This document shows, piece after piece, positions 19,306 to 28,899 of a stretch of DNA of 64,000 bases. The DNA comes from Methylibium sp. Root1272 (GTDB taxonomy: Bacteria > Pseudomonadota > Gammaproteobacteria > Burkholderiales > Burkholderiaceae_C): NCBI RefSeq assembly GCF_001425905.1, contig NZ_LMDY01000001.1, positions 378,890 through 442,889 on the forward strand, written 5' to 3'. The position numbers and the translations under genes were made by a program. The notes below the pieces were generated by a model, which made no database searches, was not told where the DNA came from, and saw only the letters and a program-made list of their open reading frames with translations. Positions within the stretch are counted from its first letter, which is position 1, and the number at the start of each line of letters is the position of its first letter.

Positions 19306-19644
19306 TCAGCCGCCGCGGTTCCACGGGTTCGGCGCCACGTAGATGATCAGCGGCTTGGTCGGAAAGCCCGCCGGGGCGATCTTGGTGATTTCGACCGGGC
19401 GGTGGTCCATGCCGTTGAACTGCCAGGTGAAGCTGCGGCCTTCGTTCGTGAAGGTGATGACACTGCCGTAGTCCACGTCCAGCGTGGACCGCGAACCCAG
19501 GGTGACCTGGCGCGCGTAGGCCGTGGCGGCCGTCGGCGTGCCGTAGAAGGATTCGCCGTTCCTGAAGGTGTCGGCGTAGGCCGAGAAGGCTGCCGCGGCG
19601 AGGGCGGCGAGCAGCGTGGCACGAAGGGTCGATGTCGTTCTCAT
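19306..19644 (-). CDS. czcE: CzcE-family periplasmic copper-binding protein
   Basis: This 112-residue protein has a signal peptide (ATLLAALAAAAFSAYA-DTF). The mature core (LDVDYGSVITFTNEGRSFTW, then MDHRPVEITKIAPAGF) matches the small CzcE fold, a periplasmic protein that binds Cu and other metals. It may buffer metal or modulate the response. It is the most distal gene on the minus strand, about 250 bp from the lipoprotein gene. A candidate CopR box lies 115 bp upstream (19760-19776), so it may have its own promoter. Confidence 0.8.
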   Translation of the reverse strand: MRTTSTLRATLLAALAAAAFSAYADTFRNGESFYGTPTAATAYARQVTLGSRSTLDVDYGSVITFTNEGRSFTWQFNGMDHRPVEITKIAPAGFPTKPLIIYVAPNPWNRGG

Positions 19645-19759
19645 GGGGGCCTCCAGTTCTTGCGGGTGGCCGGCAACGCGGGGGCGATGCCGATGACGCA
19701 AGGGCGCGTCATGAGAACGACTCTAGGAAGCGGCCTGGGTCAATCGATGGTCGGCGGCG

Positions 19760-19776
19760 TGACGAAACTGCAATGA
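19760..19776. promoter_or_regulatory. Candidate CopR/CusR box 2
   Basis: TGACGAAACTGCAATGA matches 15 of 17 bases of the motif at 7074-7090. It lies in the 252-bp gap between the czcE-like gene and the upstream lipoprotein gene, where it could control czcE separately from the czc operon. Confidence 0.45.
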
Positions 19777-19896
19777 AGGCGTGCAGGGGCGCGCGTGGTG
19801 CCGGGTCGAAGCAGGACGTCGCATGGCCGATGGTCGAAGTGCGCGGCGAAGACCACCGTGCGGCGGGCATATCACCGCATCAAGTGCACGCTGCGA

Positions 19897-20442
19897 TCAG
19901 CGCAAGCTCACGTCGGCCACCAGCCGCGTGCCGGCGGCGCGACGCCGGAGATCGTCCACGGTCGATGGCTGCCACACGAAGCGGTCGCCCCAGAACCAAC
20001 TGCTCCCGACCAGCTCGATGGCGTGCACGTCGCCTGGCGCACCCTCGATACTCAGCTCGGTTCGTTGCCCGTCCCAGTCGACCGCCAACGTGTGTCTGCC
20101 CGGCGCGAGGGCCACTCGCACCAGCGACGCGGGGACCGTCGCTGCCACGGGCCGGCCGTCCACCTGGAGTTCGACGACGCGGTGGGCATCCAGCCAGCGA
20201 TGGCGCAGCACGTACAAGCCCAGGGCGCCGGGGATGGGTTCGAAGCGCTTGGCGTCGGCGTCCGCCGAGGCGGGCGGTACCGAGCCCGGCGTGCACGCCA
20301 CCTTCTGGCGAGGCCGCCGGCCGAGGCGGCGGCAGTAGGAACCGTCGGCCTCGAGCCTTGCCGGCGTGCGCGTGGCGCACCCTGCCGCGGTCATCCCCAG
20401 GGCGGCGAGCCCGCCGAGGGTCAGCGATCTGCGCGCGAGCAT
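19897..20442 (-). CDS. Hypothetical lipoprotein of the metal operon
   Basis: This 181-residue protein has a lipobox TAAGC (Cys22). The mature part is rich in beta-strand-like stretches (LYVLRHRWLDAHRVVELQVD; LAPGRHTLAVDWDG; DVHAIELVGSSWFWGDRFVW), suggesting a small beta-sandwich. No named family recognised with confidence. It starts 12 bp after the gene at 20455, so it is probably the last gene of the czcCBA-like operon. A role in the envelope metal response is inferred from position only. Confidence 0.6.
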   Translation of the reverse strand: MLARRSLTLGGLAALGMTAAGCATRTPARLEADGSYCRRLGRRPRQKVACTPGSVPPASADADAKRFEPIPGALGLYVLRHRWLDAHRVVELQVDGRPVAATVPASLVRVALAPGRHTLAVDWDGQRTELSIEGAPGDVHAIELVGSSWFWGDRFVWQPSTVDDLRRRAAGTRLVADVSLR

Positions 20443-20454
20443 GCTCGTCTCCGG

Positions 20455-20841
20455 CTACTTGAGGGTGAAGCGCGCGGTCGCCGTCTTGCCGCCGACCGTC
20501 ACGACCGCCACCGCCTTGGTGCCCGGTCCGACCTTGAAGCTGCCGGTGGCTTCGAGCCTGTCGCCGGCCGGCTTGAGCTCGACCTCCTGCTTGTCGGTGC
20601 CCGACAGCAGCGTCAGCTTGCCCTTGGCCTGGCTCGCGTCCATCGGCTTGCCGTGGTCGCGCAGATGGAGCTGGATCACGGTCGGCTTGGCCACGAGCTC
20701 GAAGTCCATGAGCTTGGTCGCGGTCACGACGCCGCCGTGCATCGGCTTGTGGTCATCGGCTGCGTGGTGGTGGTCGCCGGCGGCGAAGGCGGAGCCGGCC
20801 AGTGCCAGGGTGATCGAGGCGACGAGGGTCTGGGTTTTCAT
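20455..20841 (-). CDS. Hypothetical periplasmic protein of the RND operon
   Basis: This 128-residue protein has a signal peptide ending AFA-AGDHHH and a His-rich start (DHHHAADDHKPMHGG). A compact beta-rich domain follows (VIQLHLRDHGKPMDASQAKG, then LTLLSGTDKQEVELKPAGD, then the C-terminal TVGGKTATARFTLK). Such proteins are common next to heavy-metal RND genes. The function is unknown; the His cluster suggests metal binding or delivery. It lies 29 bp downstream of the RND transporter gene. Confidence 0.65.
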   Translation of the reverse strand: MKTQTLVASITLALAGSAFAAGDHHHAADDHKPMHGGVVTATKLMDFELVAKPTVIQLHLRDHGKPMDASQAKGKLTLLSGTDKQEVELKPAGDRLEATGSFKVGPGTKAVAVVTVGGKTATARFTLK

Positions 20842-20870
20842 GAGGGTCCTTTCGGGGTGGGTGGAAGAGA

Positions 20871-23800
20871 TCACAGCGCCTCGGCGTCCTTGTCGTCCAT
20901 CAGCGCCTCGGCCGGCTTGCGGCCGAAGAGCCAGAACATCGCGGGCGTGAGGAAGGTGTCGAGCAGCGTCGAGCTGATCAGGCCCGAGAAGATCACCACC
21001 GCCACCGGGTGCAGCACCTCGGTGCCGGGGCGTTCGGCCTCCAACAGCAGCGGCGCCAGCGCGAAGGCCGTCACCAGCGCCGTCATCAGCACCGGGCTCA
21101 GGCGCTCCAGCGAGCCGCGGACGATCATCTTCTGGTCGAAGGCCTCGCCCTCGAAGCGCATCAGGTTGATGTAGTGGCTGATCTTCAGGATGCCGTTGCG
21201 CACCGAGATGCCGGCCAGCGTGATGAAGCCGACCAGCGCCGCCACCGACAGCGGCTGGCCCGACAGCCACAGCCCGAGCACCGCACCGACCAGCGCCAGC
21301 GGGATGTTGACCATGATCAGCGCCGACAGCGCCGCCGATTTGTAGCGGCTGTAGAGCACGACGAACATCAGCGTCAGCGACACGATCGACAGCAGGCCGA
21401 CCAGCCGCGAGGCTTCCTCCTGGGCCTGGAACTGCCCGCCCAGGGTGATGAAGTAGCCCTCGGGCAGCTTGGTCTCGGCGACCACTTGGCGGATGTCGGC
21501 GACGATCTCCGACAGCGCACGGCCCGAGGCATTGGCCGACAGCACGATGCGCCGCTTGCCGTCGTCGCGGCTGATCTGGTTGGGCCCGTCGCCGTCCTCG
21601 ATCGTCGCGATCTTGGCCAGCGGGATGCGGCCGCTGGGCGTCTCGATCAGGATGCCGCCCAGGCCCTCCACCGAGCGTGCCGATTCCGGCAGTTTCACCA
21701 CCAGCGCGAAACGCCGGCTGCCCTCGACGATCTGGGTGATCTTCTCGCCCTCGACCAGGCCCTGCAGCGTGCCCAGCACCTGCGGCGCCGGCACGCCGTA
21801 GCGCGCGGCCGCCGCGTAGTCCACACGCACCTTGATCTGCGGCGCCAGCACCTGCTTCTCGATCTGCAGGTCGGCAATGCCGGGGATGGTGGCCAGCTTC
21901 GCGCGCAGCACATCGGCCTGGCCGCGCAGCGCATCGAGGTCTTCGCCGAAGATCTTGACCGCGATCTGCGAGCGCACGCCCGACAGCATGTGATCGATGC
22001 GGTGCGAGATCGGCTGGCCGATCTCCAGCGCCGCCGGCAGGTTGACCAGGCGGGCGCGGATGTCGGCCTTGACCTCGTCCATGCTGCGCGTCAGCTCGGC
22101 GGTGGGGACGAGGCCCACGTCCAGCTCGCTGACATGCACGCCCTCCGCGTGTTCATCCAACTCGGCCCGGCCGCTGCGGCGGCCGACGTGGGTGACCTCG
22201 GGCACCTGCTTGATCAGGACTTCGGCCTGGCGTGCCAGTGCCGAGGTCTCGGCCAGCGTCACGCCCGGGTTCAGGCGCAGGCCGATCAGCAGCGTGCCCT
22301 CGTTGAACGGCGGCAGGAAAGTGGTCGGAAAGAAGGGTACGGCCACCGCCGCAACCATCACCGCCGCACCCGCGGCGGCCATGGCCGCCTTGGGCCGGTC
22401 GAGCACCGCCTGCAGGCTGCCGCAGTAACGCGCCTTCAACCAGGCCAGCACCTTGGTGTCGCCATGGTCCAGGGTCTTCATCCGCGGCAGCAGGTAGAAG
22501 CTGAGTACCGGCGTGACCGTGACCGACACGATCAGCGAGGCCAGCGTCGAGACGATGAAGGCGATGCCCAGCGGCACAAACAGCTTGCCTTCCAGCCCCG
22601 GCAGCGCGAACAGCGGGATGAAGACGAGCACGATGATGACCGTCGCGTAGAGGATGGCCGAGCGAACTTCCATCGTCGCCCGCGCCACGACCTCGATCGG
22701 GTGCATGCGGTGATCCGGGTGCTTAGCGCGGTCTTCCTTCAGGCGCCGCAGCACGTTCTCCACCCCCACCACCGCGTCGTCGACCAGGCCGCCGATGGCG
22801 ATCGCCAGGCCGCCCAGCGTCATGGTGTTGATCGACAGCCCGAAATACTTGAAGACCAGCGCGGTGATGAAGATCGATACCGGGATCGCCGTCAGCGCGA
22901 TGACGGTCGGCCGCAGCGTGCCGAGGAAGAAGAACAGGATCGCAGCGACGAAGATCGAGGCGCCGATCAGCTTGCCCTGCAGCGTGCTGATCGAGGCCTC
23001 GATGAAGCTGGCCTGGCGGAAAGTGACCTGCGGCGCCTCCATGCCGGCCGGCAGCGAGGCCTTCAGGCCGGTGAGTGCGTCCTCGATGGCGAGCGTCAGC
23101 GCGATGGTGTCGGCGGTCGGCTGCTTCTGGATGCCCAGGATGACGGCCGGCTTGCCCTCGAAGCCGGCGTCGCCGCGCTTGGGCGCCGCGGCAAAAGTCA
23201 CTTCGGCGATCTGGCGCATCAGGATCGGCTGGCCGTCCTTCGCCGTCAGCGCGAGGTTGTTCAAGTCGTCGAGGCGCGAGGTGCGGCCCAGGTTGCGGAT
23301 CAGGTATTCGCGGCCGTTGAGTTCGAGGAAGCCGCCCGAGGTGTTGCTGGAGTAGCCCTTCAGCGCAGCTTCGAGCTGATCGTGCGTGATGCCCAGCTCG
23401 GCCATGCGGGCGGTGTTGGGCTGCACCTGGAACTGGCGCACCTCGCCGCCGATGGGAATGACCTGCGCGACGCCGGGCACCGACAGCAGCCGCGGCCGCA
23501 GCACCCAGTCGGCGTACTCGCGCACGGCCATCGGGCTGATCTTCTGCGGATCGACCGGAATGGCGATCTGCATGATCTCGCCCATGATCGAGCTGATCGG
23601 CCCCATGTGCGGCGTGACGCCCTCGGCGACGCTTTCTTCCATGCCGGCGAGCCGCTCCGACACCAGTTGCCGGGCGCGGAAGATGTCGATGTCCCAGTCG
23701 AAGGTGACGTAGAGGAAGGACAGGCCGGCCGACGAGATCGAGCGCACCGACTCCACGCCGGGCAGGCCGTTCATGGTCGTCTCGAGCGGGAAGGTGATGA

Positions 23801-23990
23801 GCTGCTCCACCTCCTCGGCGGCCATGCCGCCGGCCTCGGTGATGATGGTGACGGTGGGCTTGTTGAGGTCGGGGAACACGTCCACCGGGGTGCGCGAGAG
23901 CGTGAACGCGCCATAGGCCATCAGCACCACGCTGGCGATGATCACCAGCAGCCGGTTGCCGAGGCTGTTGTCGAGGAGCCACTTGAACAT
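20871..23990 (-). CDS. Heavy-metal RND efflux transporter (CzcA-like, second system)
   Basis: This 1039-residue inner-membrane pump has the RND layout: TM1 near LLVIIASVVLMAYGAF, a large periplasmic loop, a TM4 region GGLAIAIGGLVDDAVVGVEN, a second loop, and the C-terminal TM bundle. The acidic pair in GLVDDAVVG differs from the AMVDAAVV of the CusA encoded at 16111, so this pump probably handles divalent metals or an unassigned heavy metal. I cannot name the ion. It works with the adaptor at 24001 and the TolC protein at 25708, in the order czcC-25664 gene-czcB-czcA. Confidence 0.9.
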   Translation of the reverse strand: MFKWLLDNSLGNRLLVIIASVVLMAYGAFTLSRTPVDVFPDLNKPTVTIITEAGGMAAEEVEQLITFPLETTMNGLPGVESVRSISSAGLSFLYVTFDWDIDIFRARQLVSERLAGMEESVAEGVTPHMGPISSIMGEIMQIAIPVDPQKISPMAVREYADWVLRPRLLSVPGVAQVIPIGGEVRQFQVQPNTARMAELGITHDQLEAALKGYSSNTSGGFLELNGREYLIRNLGRTSRLDDLNNLALTAKDGQPILMRQIAEVTFAAAPKRGDAGFEGKPAVILGIQKQPTADTIALTLAIEDALTGLKASLPAGMEAPQVTFRQASFIEASISTLQGKLIGASIFVAAILFFFLGTLRPTVIALTAIPVSIFITALVFKYFGLSINTMTLGGLAIAIGGLVDDAVVGVENVLRRLKEDRAKHPDHRMHPIEVVARATMEVRSAILYATVIIVLVFIPLFALPGLEGKLFVPLGIAFIVSTLASLIVSVTVTPVLSFYLLPRMKTLDHGDTKVLAWLKARYCGSLQAVLDRPKAAMAAAGAAVMVAAVAVPFFPTTFLPPFNEGTLLIGLRLNPGVTLAETSALARQAEVLIKQVPEVTHVGRRSGRAELDEHAEGVHVSELDVGLVPTAELTRSMDEVKADIRARLVNLPAALEIGQPISHRIDHMLSGVRSQIAVKIFGEDLDALRGQADVLRAKLATIPGIADLQIEKQVLAPQIKVRVDYAAAARYGVPAPQVLGTLQGLVEGEKITQIVEGSRRFALVVKLPESARSVEGLGGILIETPSGRIPLAKIATIEDGDGPNQISRDDGKRRIVLSANASGRALSEIVADIRQVVAETKLPEGYFITLGGQFQAQEEASRLVGLLSIVSLTLMFVVLYSRYKSAALSALIMVNIPLALVGAVLGLWLSGQPLSVAALVGFITLAGISVRNGILKISHYINLMRFEGEAFDQKMIVRGSLERLSPVLMTALVTAFALAPLLLEAERPGTEVLHPVAVVIFSGLISSTLLDTFLTPAMFWLFGRKPAEALMDDKDAEAL

Positions 23991-24000
23991 GGTGGCTTCC

Positions 24001-25113
24001 TCAGCGGACCTGGTTGATCAGCGTCGCGCCCTGGGTCGCGACACGATCACCCGGCTTCAAGCCCGAAGTCACGGCGGCGTTGACGCCGTCGAGCGGCTCG
24101 GTGGTCACGCTGCGCGGCTCGAAGCGCTCCGGCGCGGTCTTGACCCAGACGATGGTCTGGTTGGCCGGGTTCTTCATCAGCGCGGCGACCGGCACGGCGA
24201 TGCCTTCGATCGTCTTCTTCGTCTGCACGAAGACCTGCACCGGCTGGCCGACGGCCAGTTGCGCGAGCGTCGGGCCCTCGGCGCGGAAGGCCAGCGGCAG
24301 CGCCTGCTCGCGCAGGCTGCGCGAGGCGCCGACGAAGACCAGGGGTACGCGCTGCTCGCCGACGGCGAGCGTTGCGCCGCCGATGTCGGACGCGAGCGCG
24401 GCGTCGAAGGCCAGCGCCTCGATGCGCAGGCGAGAGGGATCGACGATCTCGAAGACCAGTTCGCGGGCATCGACCACCTGGCCGGCGACCACGTTGGCCG
24501 AGGCGATCACGCCGGACACCGGCGCGACCAGCGTCTCGCGGGTGGCGAGGCCGGCGCCGACCGCGGCGATGCGCGCCCCCAGGCTGGCCGATTCGCTTTC
24601 CGCCGCCTCGATCTCCTTGCGCGGCACGGTGTCGGCCAGCTCCTGCAGGCGCGCGACGCGCTTGTCGGCCAGGGCCTTGGCCGCGCGCAGCTCGGCCAGC
24701 TGGGCGGCCTGGTTGGAGCGCTCGATCGGCGCGGCCGACGGCAGCACATAAGCGAGCACCTCGCCCTTGCGCACCGTCTGCCCGAGGTTGGGCAGGCCGC
24801 GCGGCCCGGGTTCGATGCGGCCGGCGTTCAGGGCCTGCACCTTGCCGCCGGCGTTGGGGTCCATCAGCACCCTGGCGTTCAGTTCCACCGTGCGCGGCAG
24901 CGTGGCGGCCGCGGTGACGAGGGTGCGTACGCCGAGCTGGCGCTGCGCCGGCTTGGGCAGGAAGACGCTGCCGTCGGGCTGGCGCTGCGGGCCGTTGGCG
25001 CTGGGCGCGGCCGTGCCGTCGCCGTGGTCGTGGCCTTCGCCGGCCCGCGCCGCGTGGGGCCCGGCCAGTGCGATCAGCAGCCCGAGGCTGGTGGCGATCA
25101 GCGCGCGCTTCAT
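24001..25113 (-). CDS. RND periplasmic adaptor (CzcB-like)
   Basis: This 370-residue membrane fusion protein has a signal peptide followed by GEGHDHGDG. The lipoyl/hairpin region includes VQALNAGRIEPGPRGLPNLG, the coiled hairpin runs through QAAQLAELRAAKALADKRVA, and a second half-lipoyl segment is VSGVIASANVVAGQVVDARE. The beta-barrel part ends SGLKPGDRVATQGATLINQV. It links the inner-membrane pump at 20871 to an outer-membrane channel. The start at 25113 overlaps the stop of the upstream gene by 4 bp, and the transporter follows after 10 bp. Confidence 0.9.
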   Translation of the reverse strand: MKRALIATSLGLLIALAGPHAARAGEGHDHGDGTAAPSANGPQRQPDGSVFLPKPAQRQLGVRTLVTAAATLPRTVELNARVLMDPNAGGKVQALNAGRIEPGPRGLPNLGQTVRKGEVLAYVLPSAAPIERSNQAAQLAELRAAKALADKRVARLQELADTVPRKEIEAAESESASLGARIAAVGAGLATRETLVAPVSGVIASANVVAGQVVDARELVFEIVDPSRLRIEALAFDAALASDIGGATLAVGEQRVPLVFVGASRSLREQALPLAFRAEGPTLAQLAVGQPVQVFVQTKKTIEGIAVPVAALMKNPANQTIVWVKTAPERFEPRSVTTEPLDGVNAAVTSGLKPGDRVATQGATLINQVR

Positions 25114-25664
25114 GCCGCACCCCCGGCGCGAACGCCGCGCGCGCCGAGCATGCGACGTGCGGCCCAGCCGAGCAGGGCCAGTACGGCGAAGCCGGCGGTG
25201 GCCCATAAGGCGTATTCCTTCAACGAATGCGCGTGCTCGGCCTCGTCGGCGTGGGCCTCCTCGTGGATGTCCAGCTCGCCGGCCAGCAGGTCGGCCTCGT
25301 TGCCGGCGGTCACGGTCGCGGTGATGGGCAGCACACCCGGCTTCGGCGCCTCGGGCAGCAGCACCTCGTACTCGCCGTCGCCATGGGCTTCGGCCTTGAA
25401 CTTGGCGCCGCTGATCTCGAGCTCGATCTGCGCGTCGCGCACCGGGTTGTTGTCGGCATAGCGGTCGAGGTAGAGGGTGATCTGCTGGCCGCTGAGCACG
25501 CCGACGAGCTCGAACAGTTCAGACTCGGCGGTGAAGCGCGGCAGCGCCTCGCCGACGGCCGAGGGGGCGGCGTCGCCGTGGTCATGGTCGCCGGCGGCGC
25601 GCGCGGGCGGAGCGGCGAGGAAGGCGGCGACGAGGATCGCGGCCAGGAGGTGCGGGAGGTTCAT
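25110..25664 (-). CDS. Hypothetical periplasmic/membrane accessory protein of the RND operon
   Basis: This 184-residue protein has a signal peptide ending ARA-AGDHDH. The soluble beta-rich domain includes ITLYLDRYADNNPVRDAQIE and GDGEYEVLLPEAPKPGVLPI. A His/Glu-rich linker (HEEAHADEAEHAHS) precedes a C-terminal transmembrane helix (ALWATAGFAVLALLGWAARR). It is coupled to the adaptor gene by a 4-bp overlap. Such one-helix proteins often sit between czcC and czcB genes in related pumps; their role is unknown, and the His-rich linker suggests metal capture near the membrane. Confidence 0.68.
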   Translation of the reverse strand: MNLPHLLAAILVAAFLAAPPARAAGDHDHGDAAPSAVGEALPRFTAESELFELVGVLSGQQITLYLDRYADNNPVRDAQIELEISGAKFKAEAHGDGEYEVLLPEAPKPGVLPITATVTAGNEADLLAGELDIHEEAHADEAEHAHSLKEYALWATAGFAVLALLGWAARRMLGARGVRAGGAA

Positions 25665-25707
25665 GGGGAGGGTCCTGAAGGATTCGGTGTGTGGCGTCGA
25701 TGCAGCG

Positions 25708-26985
25708 TCACTGGGGCATGAGACCCAGCGCCTGCCGCCACGCGGAGATCGCCGCGGCGAGTTCGATGCGGGTGCGCGCGGCCTGGCGTTCGGCTTCCGC
25801 GGCTTCGGCTTCGATGCGCAGGCGCGTCGGCAGGTCGGTCTCGCCGAGGCGGAAGGACTTGTCGAAGAAGCCGCGCGATTCGCGCGCGAGCAGGGCACGG
25901 CGCTCGGCGGCGGCGAGCTGGGTGCGCGAGGCGTCCACCCGCACGCGCGCGGCTTCGCGTTCGGCGCCCAGGCGTTCGCGCTCCAGCGCCAGCTGGGCCT
26001 GTGCCTCGGTCGCTTCGGCGCGTGCGCTGGCGGATCGGGCATCGTGCCGCGGGCCGCCGCCAAAGGGGATGCGCACGCCGAGCGTCAGGGTCTGCTGAGA
26101 CGACTCGCCGAAGGCGCCGCGGTCGCGGGTGGTCGCCAGCATCAGCTCGGGGCTGGCGCGCGACTGCGCCGCGGCCAGCGCCGCGCTGCCTTCTGCCACC
26201 GCGGCGCGGTCCCTCAGCTCCTGCAGCGCCGGGTGCGCGTCGGTCTCGGCCGAGGCCGTACCAGGGTCTGGCTCGGCGGCGGCACCGGCGGTTACGGTGG
26301 CAGCGGGCGCACGGCCTGCCAGCGCGCGGAGTTGCTGCCGGGCCGCAGCCAGTGCGGCTTCGGCCTGTACGAGCCCCGACTCGGCTGCCGCCACCGCACC
26401 ATCGGCCAGGTGCTGGTCGGCGCGGGCCAGATCGCCGGCGCGAGTCCGCCTGGCCACGTCGGCAGCGATGCGGCGCGTGTTGTCGAGCTGATCGCGTGCG
26501 CTCTCAGCCTCGATGCGGGTGCGCTGCCATTGCCACCATGCGTCGCGGACCGCCGCCGCCACGCGCAGCTGCGCGGCAGATGCACGGCTTTCGATCGCCG
26601 CGCCTTCGGCGTCCGCCAGTGCAGCGCTCTTGCTGCGCTCGCCGGGCAGCCACAAGGGCACGGCAACGCCGACCTCGAGTTCGCGCGCGCCCTGGTTGCG
26701 GTTCAGGCGGTCGGTCTTGTTGGACAGCTCCAGCGCTGCGGGTTCAGGGGTCCAGGCCTGCGCGGCCTTCTGCCGGGCCCTGGCCGCGTCACGGTGCGCC
26801 TGCAGGGCAAGGGCCTCAGGCTGGCGCGCCCAGGCGGCGTCGAAGACTTGCCGGAGGTCAAGAGGCTCTTCGGGCGCGGGTTGCGCCATGGTGGTCTGGG
26901 CCTGCGCCGCCCATGCGCAGGTGGCCCATGCGGCGGCCACGGCGGTGCGTCGCAGCCATGCGGTCGTTCGAGTTCTTCGGTGCAT
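25708..26985 (-). CDS. TolC-family outer-membrane protein (CzcC-like)
   Basis: This 425-residue protein has a signal peptide and an outer-membrane-factor repeat structure ([20 protein letters not shown] at the start of the mature part; [20 protein letters not shown] opening the second repeat). The end [12 protein letters not shown] resembles CzcC. It forms the outer-membrane duct for the pump at 20871. I chose ATG 26985, which follows GGAGCATCGG; the longer frame would need a TTG. It is preceded by czcI (143 bp upstream) and followed by the accessory gene at 25110. Confidence 0.88.
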   Translation of the reverse strand: MHRRTRTTAWLRRTAVAAAWATCAWAAQAQTTMAQPAPEEPLDLRQVFDAAWARQPEALALQAHRDAARARQKAAQAWTPEPAALELSNKTDRLNRNQGARELEVGVAVPLWLPGERSKSAALADAEGAAIESRASAAQLRVAAAVRDAWWQWQRTRIEAESARDQLDNTRRIAADVARRTRAGDLARADQHLADGAVAAAESGLVQAEAALAAARQQLRALAGRAPAATVTAGAAAEPDPGTASAETDAHPALQELRDRAAVAEGSAALAAAQSRASPELMLATTRDRGAFGESSQQTLTLGVRIPFGGGPRHDARSASARAEATEAQAQLALERERLGAEREAARVRVDASRTQLAAAERRALLARESRGFFDKSFRLGETDLPTRLRIEAEAAEAERQAARTRIELAAAISAWRQALGLMPQ

Positions 26986-27128
26986 CCGATGCTCCAGTGT
27001 CGAGAACAAGCCACGGGAGATCGGCGAGCGGCGACCAGAAGGTCGCGTCGTGCCTGCGCGGGCCGCATGCTGCGGCCGGCGCTCAGGCGCGAACGGGTTT
27101 CAGGAAGAAAAGCGACCCGCCTCGCCGA

Positions 27129-27479
27129 TCAGGCGAGGGGACGCCACTGGGGGCGTTCGGGTCGGGGCGGCGCGAGGGCGCCGCTGTGCACGTCGATGCG
27201 GATGTCGGGCGACGTGCTGCCGATGACGGCGGCCACGAGGCAGACCGGTGCCGGCATGCCCGAGCACTGGCCGTGGCAGTGGTGGCCGTCGGCGTCGATC
27301 GAGCCGCCTGCATCGCCGTCGGGCGCGTCGGGCGGTTCGCCGTGGTCGTGGCCGTGATCGTGATGCCCGAAGTGCATCTCATGGCTGCCGCTGCCGTGCG
27401 CGTCGTAGTCGGCTGCCTGCGCCCAGGCGAACTGGAGCGGCAGCAGCACGAGCAGGAGGATGGAGAGCCAGCGACGCAC
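27129..27479 (-). CDS. czcI: CzcI-family cation efflux accessory protein
   Basis: This 116-residue protein, if started at GTG 27479, begins [20 protein letters not shown], a signal segment typical of CzcI. The mature region is His-rich ([24 protein letters not shown]) with Cys-containing metal-ligand-like clusters. CzcI proteins precede czcC in cobalt-zinc-cadmium operons and are thought to affect regulation of the pump. An upstream extension is possible but would lose the signal peptide. There is no clear Shine-Dalgarno sequence. Confidence 0.72.
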   Translation of the reverse strand: MRRWLSILLLVLLPLQFAWAQAADYDAHGSGSHEMHFGHHDHGHDHGEPPDAPDGDAGGSIDADGHHCHGQCSGMPAPVCLVAAVIGSTSPDIRIDVHSGALAPPRPERPQWRPLA

Positions 27480-27570
27480 GGAGCGCAGTCTAGCGGCTGC
27501 GCGGCCCGGCGGCACGACGCCATCCCGACCGGCGTGAAGGGTGACGCGGCATGGCATCGGTCGGGCCCCG

Positions 27571-27795
27571 TCAGCCGCAGCACGACCCGGGCTCGCCTGC
27601 GGCGGCCTGGACCGGCGGGCAGGGCACCGACCCGTAGGAGCAGAACACGCAGCAGTGGCCGGGCCGCGGGCGCAGCAGCCGGCGGCACTGCGGGCATTCG
27701 TGCAACCACAGGCAGCGGTCGGTCGGCATGGTCTCGGTCGACCGGTGGCCGCAATGCGGGCAGGTCAGCGCCGAGGTCAGGACGACCGCACTCAT
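27571..27795 (-). CDS. GDCCVxC-domain family small Cys-rich protein
   Basis: This 74-residue protein carries the family core in a variant form ([17 protein letters not shown], with His where the family name has Asp), plus an upstream CPHCG and ECPQC pair that look like a zinc-ribbon. Ten or more Cys in 74 residues point to metal binding. Members of this family are sometimes selenoproteins; here every position is an ordinary Cys codon. It overlaps the stop of the CDF transporter gene by 4 bp. The function is not established. Confidence 0.75.
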   Translation of the reverse strand: MSAVVLTSALTCPHCGHRSTETMPTDRCLWLHECPQCRRLLRPRPGHCCVFCSYGSVPCPPVQAAAGEPGSCCG

Positions 27796-28433
27796 GGCGT
27801 CACGGGACCGGCAGCGGCCGGTCGCAGCTCGGTGGTGGCCTGGCGCACGACGGACGCCGCCGCGGCGATCGCGAGGCTGCCCATGATCGCGGCGACCGCG
27901 AGGTCGGGCCAGGCGCTGCCGGTGCCGAACACACCGAGCGCCGCGGCCATCACGGCGAGGTTGCCGATGGCGTCGTTGCGGCTGCACAGCCAGACCGAGC
28001 GCATGTTGGCGTCGCCCTCGCGCCAGGCGTAGAGCATGGCGGCGACGGCCACGTTGGCAAGCAGCGCCAGCGCGCCGATCGCCCCCATGGTCACCGGCTC
28101 GGGCACCGTACCGGTGGTCGCGGACCAGGCGGCCCGGGTCAGCACGAAGACGCCGAAGGCGCCCATGGTCAGGCCCTTGAACAGCGCGGCGCGTGCGCGC
28201 CAGCGCAGGGCCATGCCGAGCACGAGCAGCGAGATGCCGTAGTTGGCCGCATCGCCGAGGAAGTCCACCGCGTCGGCCAGCAGCGACACCGAGCCGGCGT
28301 GCAGGCCGCCGGCGAGCTCGATGCCGAACATCATCGCGTTGACGATCAGCGCGGCCCACAGCACGCGGCGGTAGCGCGGGCTCCGGACGGCGGATGGGGT
28401 GGCGCAGCCGTGGCTGCAGCAGGGCTCGCTCAT
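27792..28433 (-). CDS. Small cation-diffusion-facilitator (CDF) transporter
   Basis: This 213-residue protein starts [10 protein letters not shown] and has about six transmembrane helices. The CDF metal-site motifs are present: [17 protein letters not shown] in TM2 and [17 protein letters not shown] in TM5. It lacks most of the cytoplasmic C-terminal domain found in larger CDF proteins. It would export a divalent metal such as Zn, Cd or Co from the cytoplasm using the proton gradient. A MerR-type promoter at 28461-28491 drives it, so the CadR-like regulator at 28900 is the likely sensor. Confidence 0.87.
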   Translation of the reverse strand: MSEPCCSHGCATPSAVRSPRYRRVLWAALIVNAMMFGIELAGGLHAGSVSLLADAVDFLGDAANYGISLLVLGMALRWRARAALFKGLTMGAFGVFVLTRAAWSATTGTVPEPVTMGAIGALALLANVAVAAMLYAWREGDANMRSVWLCSRNDAIGNLAVMAAALGVFGTGSAWPDLAVAAIMGSLAIAAAASVVRQATTELRPAAAGPVTP

Positions 28434-28460
28434 GGGCTGGTCCGAGGCATCATGGTTCGC

Positions 28461-28491
28461 ATTGGAAACCCTGTAGCGGCTCCAGAGTCAA
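28461..28491 (-). promoter_or_regulatory. CadR/PbrR-type promoter of the CDF operon
   Basis: On the minus strand, TTGACT (28491-28486) and TCCAAT (28466-28461) are separated by 19 bp. The spacer holds CTGGAGCCGCTACAGGGT, a dyad-like sequence similar to CadR/PbrR operators and different from the CueR sites at 3226-4471. Confidence 0.65.
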
Positions 28492-28547
28492 GCGTTAGCA
28501 TCGTGTCGCCTTCCCTCACCATCGCCCCGCCTCCCGGAACCTCAGCC

Positions 28548-28883
28548 ATGCTCGACTTCCTGCGCGTCACGGGCCTGTTCTTCGTCACCGCGGTGGCCGA
28601 GATCGTCGGCTGCTACCTGTCGTGGCTGGTGCTGACGCAGGGCCGGCCGGTCTGGTGGCTGCTGCCGGCCGCGGGTGCGCTGGCAGCCTTCGCCTGGCTG
28701 CTGACGCTGCACCCGAGCGCGGCGGGGCGGACCTACGCGGCCTACGGCGGCGTCTACGTGGTGGTGGCGCTGCTGTGGCTGTGGCAGGTCGACGGTGTGG
28801 CGCCGACGCGCTGGGACCTGGTCGGCGGTGCGGTCTGCCTGGCCGGCATGGCGCTGATCGCGCTGCAGCCGCGCGCTGCCTGA
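28548..28883 (+). CDS. YnfA (UPF0060) family small membrane protein
   Basis: This 111-residue protein has four hydrophobic segments. The family hallmarks [38 protein letters not shown] and [15 protein letters not shown] are all present. YnfA proteins resemble small multidrug-resistance transporters; a physiological substrate is not firmly known. It lies 16 bp upstream of the MerR-type regulator gene and is divergent from the CDF operon, so it may belong to the metal-responsive unit. Confidence 0.9.
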   Translation: MLDFLRVTGLFFVTAVAEIVGCYLSWLVLTQGRPVWWLLPAAGALAAFAWLLTLHPSAAGRTYAAYGGVYVVVALLWLWQVDGVAPTRWDLVGGAVCLAGMALIALQPRAA

Positions 28884-28899
28884 GTCGGAGGAGACGGCG

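Noticed and set aside
21009-24017. 1002-codon open frame antisense to the second RND transporter
   Set aside because: Composition is Gln/Arg/Asp-rich shadow; the minus-strand RND protein is unambiguous.
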